In this document: positions 30,353 through 33,095 of the stretch, piece after piece
Numbering within the stretch: the stretch's first letter is position 1
Layout: every line of letters begins with the position of its first letter
From: Nitrosopumilaceae archaeon
GTDB taxonomy: Archaea > Thermoproteota > Nitrososphaeria > Nitrososphaerales > Nitrosopumilaceae
Length of the DNA stretch: 33,095 bases
Direction: 5' to 3'
Assembly (NCBI GenBank): GCA_900620265.3
Contig: UYNY03000102.1
Coordinates: 1 to 33,095 of the forward strand
Program-made: the position numbers and the translations under genes
Notes under the pieces: model-generated
Told to the model about the DNA's origin: nothing
The model's input: only the letters and a program-made list of their open reading frames with translations
Database searches by the model: none

Positions 30353-31429
30353 GTGGAGAGGAAGAGGGTCGCCGTCGTGGGCGCCACGGGCTCCGTGGGG
30401 CAGGAGTTCATCCAGTCGCTCGAGGGCCACCCGTGGTTCGAGGTCGACCAGCTTGCCGCCTCGGAGAGGTCGGCCGGCAAGAGGTACGTCGACGCGCTGA
30501 GGGGGCCTGACGGGATGATAAAGTGGGACGCAGGCGGCCAGGTGCCCGCCTACGCAGAGGGGATACAGGTGCGCCGGATCGACGAGCTTGACACGTCCAG
30601 GCTGGACCTTGCGTTCTCGGCGGTAGAGTCCGAGGCGGCAAGGAGCATAGAGACGGGGCTGGCAGCCGAGGTGCCGGTGATATCGACCAGCTCCGCGTAC
30701 AGGTACGAGGAGGACGTCCCGATACTGATACCGGGGATAAACGACGAGCAGGCGGGGCTGCTTGACGTGCAGAGCAAGAGGCGCGGCTGGAAGGGGTGGG
30801 TCGCGCCGCTGCCAAACTGCACCACGACGGGGCTTGCCATAACGCTAAAGCCGCTGGTCGAAAAGTACGGCGCGAGGAGGGTCATAATGACGTCGCTGCA
30901 GGCAATATCGGGCGGCGGCAGGTCCGGCGTCGCCGCGATGGGGATAACGGACAACGTGCTGCCCTACATCGCCAACGAGGAGAGAAAGGTGATGGTCGAG
31001 ACGCGCAAGATACTCGGCAGCCTCGAGGGGGGGAGGATCAGGGACGCCGACGTCAGGGTCAGCTGCACGTGCACTAGGGTGCCGGTGATAGACGGGCACA
31101 CGGAGTCAGTCTCGGTCGAGACCGAGAAAAAGATAGGCCCGGACGACGCCAGGAGGCTCTACGAGGAGGCCAACTCTGGCATCTCGGTGGCGGGCCTCCC
31201 GTCGGCCCCCGAAAAGTACTATGCGTTCCACGAGGACCCCACCAGGCCGCAGCCGAGGATGGAGAGGGACGTGGGGGGCGGCATGACGACGACCATCGGG
31301 CGGGCCGAGGAGATGGACCTCTTCGGGAACGGCCTAAAGTACGTGCTCTTCTCCCACAACAAGAAGATGGGGTCGGCAAAGGGGGCGGTCCTGCTGGCCG
31401 AGATGCTGTGCAGCAAGGGCAAGATATAG
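30353..31429 (+). CDS. asd: aspartate-semialdehyde dehydrogenase
   Basis: The 358-residue protein begins with the NADP-binding motif RVAVVGATGSVGQEF. It carries the catalytic Cys156 in PLPNCTTTGLAI and His249 in VIDGHTESV, as in the archaeal/fungal-type enzyme. It reduces aspartyl phosphate to the semialdehyde for lysine, threonine and methionine. Malonyl-CoA reductases of some archaeal carbon-fixation cycles derive from this family, so a second role is conceivable but unproven. The GTG start agrees with TATA spacing. The next gene, ctaB, has its own promoter beginning within ten bases of the stop. Confidence 0.9.
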   Translation: MERKRVAVVGATGSVGQEFIQSLEGHPWFEVDQLAASERSAGKRYVDALRGPDGMIKWDAGGQVPAYAEGIQVRRIDELDTSRLDLAFSAVESEAARSIETGLAAEVPVISTSSAYRYEEDVPILIPGINDEQAGLLDVQSKRRGWKGWVAPLPNCTTTGLAITLKPLVEKYGARRVIMTSLQAISGGGRSGVAAMGITDNVLPYIANEERKVMVETRKILGSLEGGRIRDADVRVSCTCTRVPVIDGHTESVSVETEKKIGPDDARRLYEEANSGISVAGLPSAPEKYYAFHEDPTRPQPRMERDVGGGMTTTIGRAEEMDLFGNGLKYVLFSHNKKMGSAKGAVLLAEMLCSKGKI

Positions 31430-31434
31430 GATGC

Positions 31435-31442
31435 CATATATG
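31435..31442 (+). promoter_or_regulatory. TATA box of ctaB
   Basis: CATATATG, a palindrome, is centred about 27 nt upstream of the TTG at 31466. Confidence 0.65.
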
Positions 31443-31465
31443 GCGATCCCGGGGGCGGGCTAGCG

Positions 31466-32389
31466 TTGCAGAGGCAGGACCGGGCCCCGCGCCTGGCGGC
31501 GTACTACGAGCTTACAAAGCCAAAGATATGGTACCTGCTCGTCTTCACCGCCCTCGGGGGGGTCGTCGTGGCATCGAACATACACGGGATCGCCGTGACG
31601 CCGCTGACCTGGGGGCTGGTGCTCGGGTCGGTGGCGGCGGGATCGGCGGCCGCCAACACGCTGACAAACTACCACGACAGGGACATCGACGCTATCATGG
31701 AGAGGACGAAGAAGAGGCCCATACCATCCGGCAGGGTGAGCCCGGCGGGGGCCAGGAACTTTGGGCTGGCGCTGGCCGGCATATCCATGGCGCTGGCGTT
31801 TGCCATATCGGCGGACACGACTGCCGAGCAGGGGGCGTGGGCGGCCGCGTTCATCGCGTTCGGGCTGGCAAACAACGTGCTGGTCTACTCGTACGGCCTC
31901 AAGCGCAGGTCAAGATCCAACATCATACTCGGCGGGCTCTGCGGGGGCTCGCCCCCGATGATCGGGTGGGTCGCCGTCACGACGGCCGACCTGTGGACGG
32001 CCGGGCTGGCGATGGCGGGGCTCGTCTTCGTCTGGATCCCGATGCACATCTGGGCCCTGGCGCTCCACTTTCGGGAGGACTATGGGAGGGTGGGCGTCCC
32101 GATGCTGACGGCGGTCCAGTCCGAGCGCGCGTCTGCGCGCGCGATCGCCGCCTCGACCGTCGCCATGGTGCTCTTTTCGGCGGCGCCGCTGCTCATCACG
32201 TCGGGCGGGGAGCCGGTGGCCGGCGAGACGTACCTGTGGACCGCCGCCGCCTCGGGCGCCCTGATGGCGGGGCTCTCGGCGTGGGTGATTGCAAGGCCGG
32301 CCGAGCGCTCGTCATGGACGCTCTTCAAGTTCTCAAGCCCCTACCTGGCGGTGCTCTTCATAGCCCTGATGGTGGACACGGCGCTCTAG
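31466..32389 (+). CDS. ctaB: protoheme IX farnesyltransferase (heme O synthase)
   Basis: The 307-residue membrane prenyltransferase adds farnesyl to heme B, giving heme O for terminal oxidases. It begins YYELTKPKIWYLLVFTALGG. The first allylic-diphosphate motif is in NTLTNYHDRDIDAIMERTKKR. A second conserved loop reads YSYGLKRRSRSNIILGG and then CGGSPPMIGW. About nine hydrophobic segments are visible. The start is a TTG set by TATA spacing. The stop shares CTAG with the convergent small gene. Confidence 0.93.
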   Translation: MQRQDRAPRLAAYYELTKPKIWYLLVFTALGGVVVASNIHGIAVTPLTWGLVLGSVAAGSAAANTLTNYHDRDIDAIMERTKKRPIPSGRVSPAGARNFGLALAGISMALAFAISADTTAEQGAWAAAFIAFGLANNVLVYSYGLKRRSRSNIILGGLCGGSPPMIGWVAVTTADLWTAGLAMAGLVFVWIPMHIWALALHFREDYGRVGVPMLTAVQSERASARAIAASTVAMVLFSAAPLLITSGGEPVAGETYLWTAAASGALMAGLSAWVIARPAERSSWTLFKFSSPYLAVLFIALMVDTAL

Positions 32390-32574
32390 GAGGCGCCGCG
32401 TATCTGCCCCTCGAGGCGCGCGTGCTCTGCGAGCAGGCCGTCAAGCTCGGCGCGGAGCGCCGCGTCATCCCACCCGGCGGCGGCGAGCCTGGCGGCGCGG
32501 CCGACGATCCTCTCCTGGAGGCGGGCCTGCCTCCCTATCATGTCGAGGAACTCGGCCCCCTTGTCGTCGTCCAC
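32386..32574 (-). CDS. small helical protein, unknown function (62 residues)
   Basis: From a GTG at 32574 the minus strand encodes VDDDKGAEFLDMIGRQARLQ and then an Ala/Leu/Arg-rich amphipathic helix ending LLAEHARLEGQIRGAS. It is probably a coiled coil, and no family is recognised. A longer frame with a Pro/Ala-rich N-terminus is open upstream but looks like shadow of the lysine-rich tail on the other strand. Its stop shares CTAG with ctaB. Its 5' end overlaps the proposed start of the next plus-strand gene by 14 bases, so one of the two starts may be wrong. Confidence 0.55.
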   Translation of the reverse strand: MDDDKGAEFLDMIGRQARLQERIVGRAARLAAAGWDDAALRAELDGLLAEHARLEGQIRGAS

Positions 32575-33080
32575 GCGGCGCGGGGGCGCCGGCAAGGCCG
32601 CCGGCAAAAAAGGCCTCAAAAAAGCCGGCCGCCAAAAAGCCGGCAAGGCCGCCGGCCAGGCAGGCGGCCGGGGCGGGGACGAAAAAGGAGCCAAAGTCCC
32701 CGGAGCGGGTCGAGTTCGACAAGGCGTGGACCGCCTACAGGTCGGCGCTCGCCGGGTGGAAGAGCTCGCTTGAGAGCTGGAACGCGGCGACGGAGCGGGC
32801 CGTCTCCACGTATGTAGCGGCGTCCGGCAAGGCGCAGGCGGCGGACCCGGAGCTTCGCAAGAAGGTAAGCGCCAGCTGGGAGGAGGCGTGGAGGGAGATA
32901 GGCCCGGGGTACGTGAGGCAGCAGACGGCGATGATGGAGGACATCTTCAAGAAGACGAACCTTGAGACGGTCAAAAAGTTCAACGAGCAGTGGGAAAAGT
33001 TCCTAAAGACGACGGGCGAGGAGTCGCTAAAGGCGTACGAGGAGGCGCTGAGGCTCTTCAACGGGGCCTGGCAGTCCTAG
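32561..33080 (+). CDS. phasin-like helical protein with a lysine-rich N-terminal tail, frame broken at an A6 tract
   Basis: The reading frame ending with TAG at 33078-33080 encodes about 120 residues of amphipathic helix (VEFDKAWTAYRSALAGWKSS, MMEDIFKKTNLETVKKFNEQ, SLKAYEEALRLFNGAWQS). The pattern resembles phasins, the coat proteins of polyhydroxyalkanoate granules. It is preceded by a Lys/Ala/Pro tail (KKASKKPAAKKPARPPARQA). This frame has no ATG, GTG or TTG upstream of residue 100. The frame one base earlier has a TTG at 32561 reading LSSSTRRGGAGKAAGKK. Dropping one A from the A6 run at 32606-32611 joins the two into one coherent protein. The break may be an error, a mutation or a slippage site. 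Confidence 0.6.
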
Positions 33081-33095
33081 GCCTCCGGTATGTCG
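33077..33095 (-). CDS. possible 3' end of a convergent gene (window edge)
   Basis: The minus strand reads codons for DIPEA followed by TAG, which shares the bases CTAG with the stop of the phasin-like gene. The same shared-stop pattern occurs at three other convergent pairs here. Only five codons are visible, so this is an extrapolation. Confidence 0.25.

Noticed and set aside
32386-32694. 102-residue version of the small minus-strand protein with a Pro/Ala-rich N-terminus
   Set aside because: The extra part is antisense to the lysine-rich tail of the plus-strand gene and is low complexity; a GTG at 32574 gives a more natural protein.
31408-32817. 469-residue plus-strand frame
   Set aside because: It is a shifted reading of ctaB and the lysine-rich tail; the composition is Arg/Gly/Pro-rich and ctaB is unambiguous.
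1-33095. CRISPR arrays, insertion sequences and rRNA genes
   Set aside because: No regularly spaced repeats, transposase-like proteins, terminal inverted repeats or rRNA signatures were seen on either strand.

Overview
This looks like a chromosomal segment of a GC-rich thaumarchaeon (Nitrososphaerota), most like Cenarchaeum symbiosum. That placement is inferred from gene content and sequence resemblance, not from a search. The archaeal markers are the diphthamide enzyme Dph2, the tRNA(Ile2) agmatidine synthetase TiaS, the exosome subunit Csl4, ribosomal proteins L44e and S27e, a thermosome subunit, an MptE-type pterin pyrophosphokinase and the CobY form of cobalamin guanylyltransferase. Most monocistronic or operon-leading genes have an AT-rich TATA-like element centred about 26-28 nt before the start codon, so most transcripts should be leaderless. 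I used this spacing to choose many starts, often GTG or TTG.

Layout. 1-163: start of hisG (minus). 164-754: its promoter, then a stretch with no supported gene. 755-3988: a large single-chain type IIG restriction-modification enzyme (minus). 4018-4414: mostly empty, with one possible 42-residue leaderless ORF. 4415-6720: HMG-CoA reductase overlapping a secreted PQQ-dehydrogenase-like beta-propeller (minus). 6794-6888: initiator tRNA-Met with a 17-nt D-loop intron. 6873-9233: tiaS and dph2, divergent from one palindromic TATA box. 9230-12620: an MDR oxidoreductase, csl4-pheA, a two-TM protein and a 64-residue protein. 12621-15756: an accessory-looking segment with two secreted proteins of unknown function, bracketed by an intact and a decayed copy of the same small membrane-protein gene. 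15823-21379: guaB, folP, mptE, an unknown gene, guaA and another unknown gene. 21383-25652: ROK kinase, thermosome and adenine deaminase (minus). 25718-26199: rpl44e-rps27e. 26149-30277: a tightly overlapping five-gene cobalamin operon (minus). 30353-33095: aspartate-semialdehyde dehydrogenase, heme farnesyltransferase, a small coiled-coil protein, a frameshifted lysine-tailed helical protein and possibly the end of one more gene.

How the genes work together. guaB and guaA take IMP to GMP, and adenine deaminase salvages adenine to hypoxanthine. folP and mptE share a divergent promoter region and together condense pterin for the C1 carrier. The cob operon covers the late, nucleotide-loop part of B12 synthesis, from corrinoid amidation through aminopropanol attachment and GDP activation to lower-ligand joining. 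HMG-CoA reductase serves isoprenoid lipid synthesis, and CtaB uses a farnesyl donor to make heme O for terminal oxidases. pheA, asd and hisG are amino-acid genes.

The points I find most worth checking are these. (1) Two genes (ROK kinase and cbiB) whose only sensible start is CTG within a CTGA stop/start overlap. (2) A CobQ-like protein with no glutaminase domain. (3) The secreted-protein module between the duplicated small genes. (4) A reading-frame break at an A6 tract in the lysine-rich tail of the last gene. (5) A leaderless, intron-containing initiator tRNA overlapping tiaS. (6) A PQQ-propeller protein that seems to lack the catalytic histidine.
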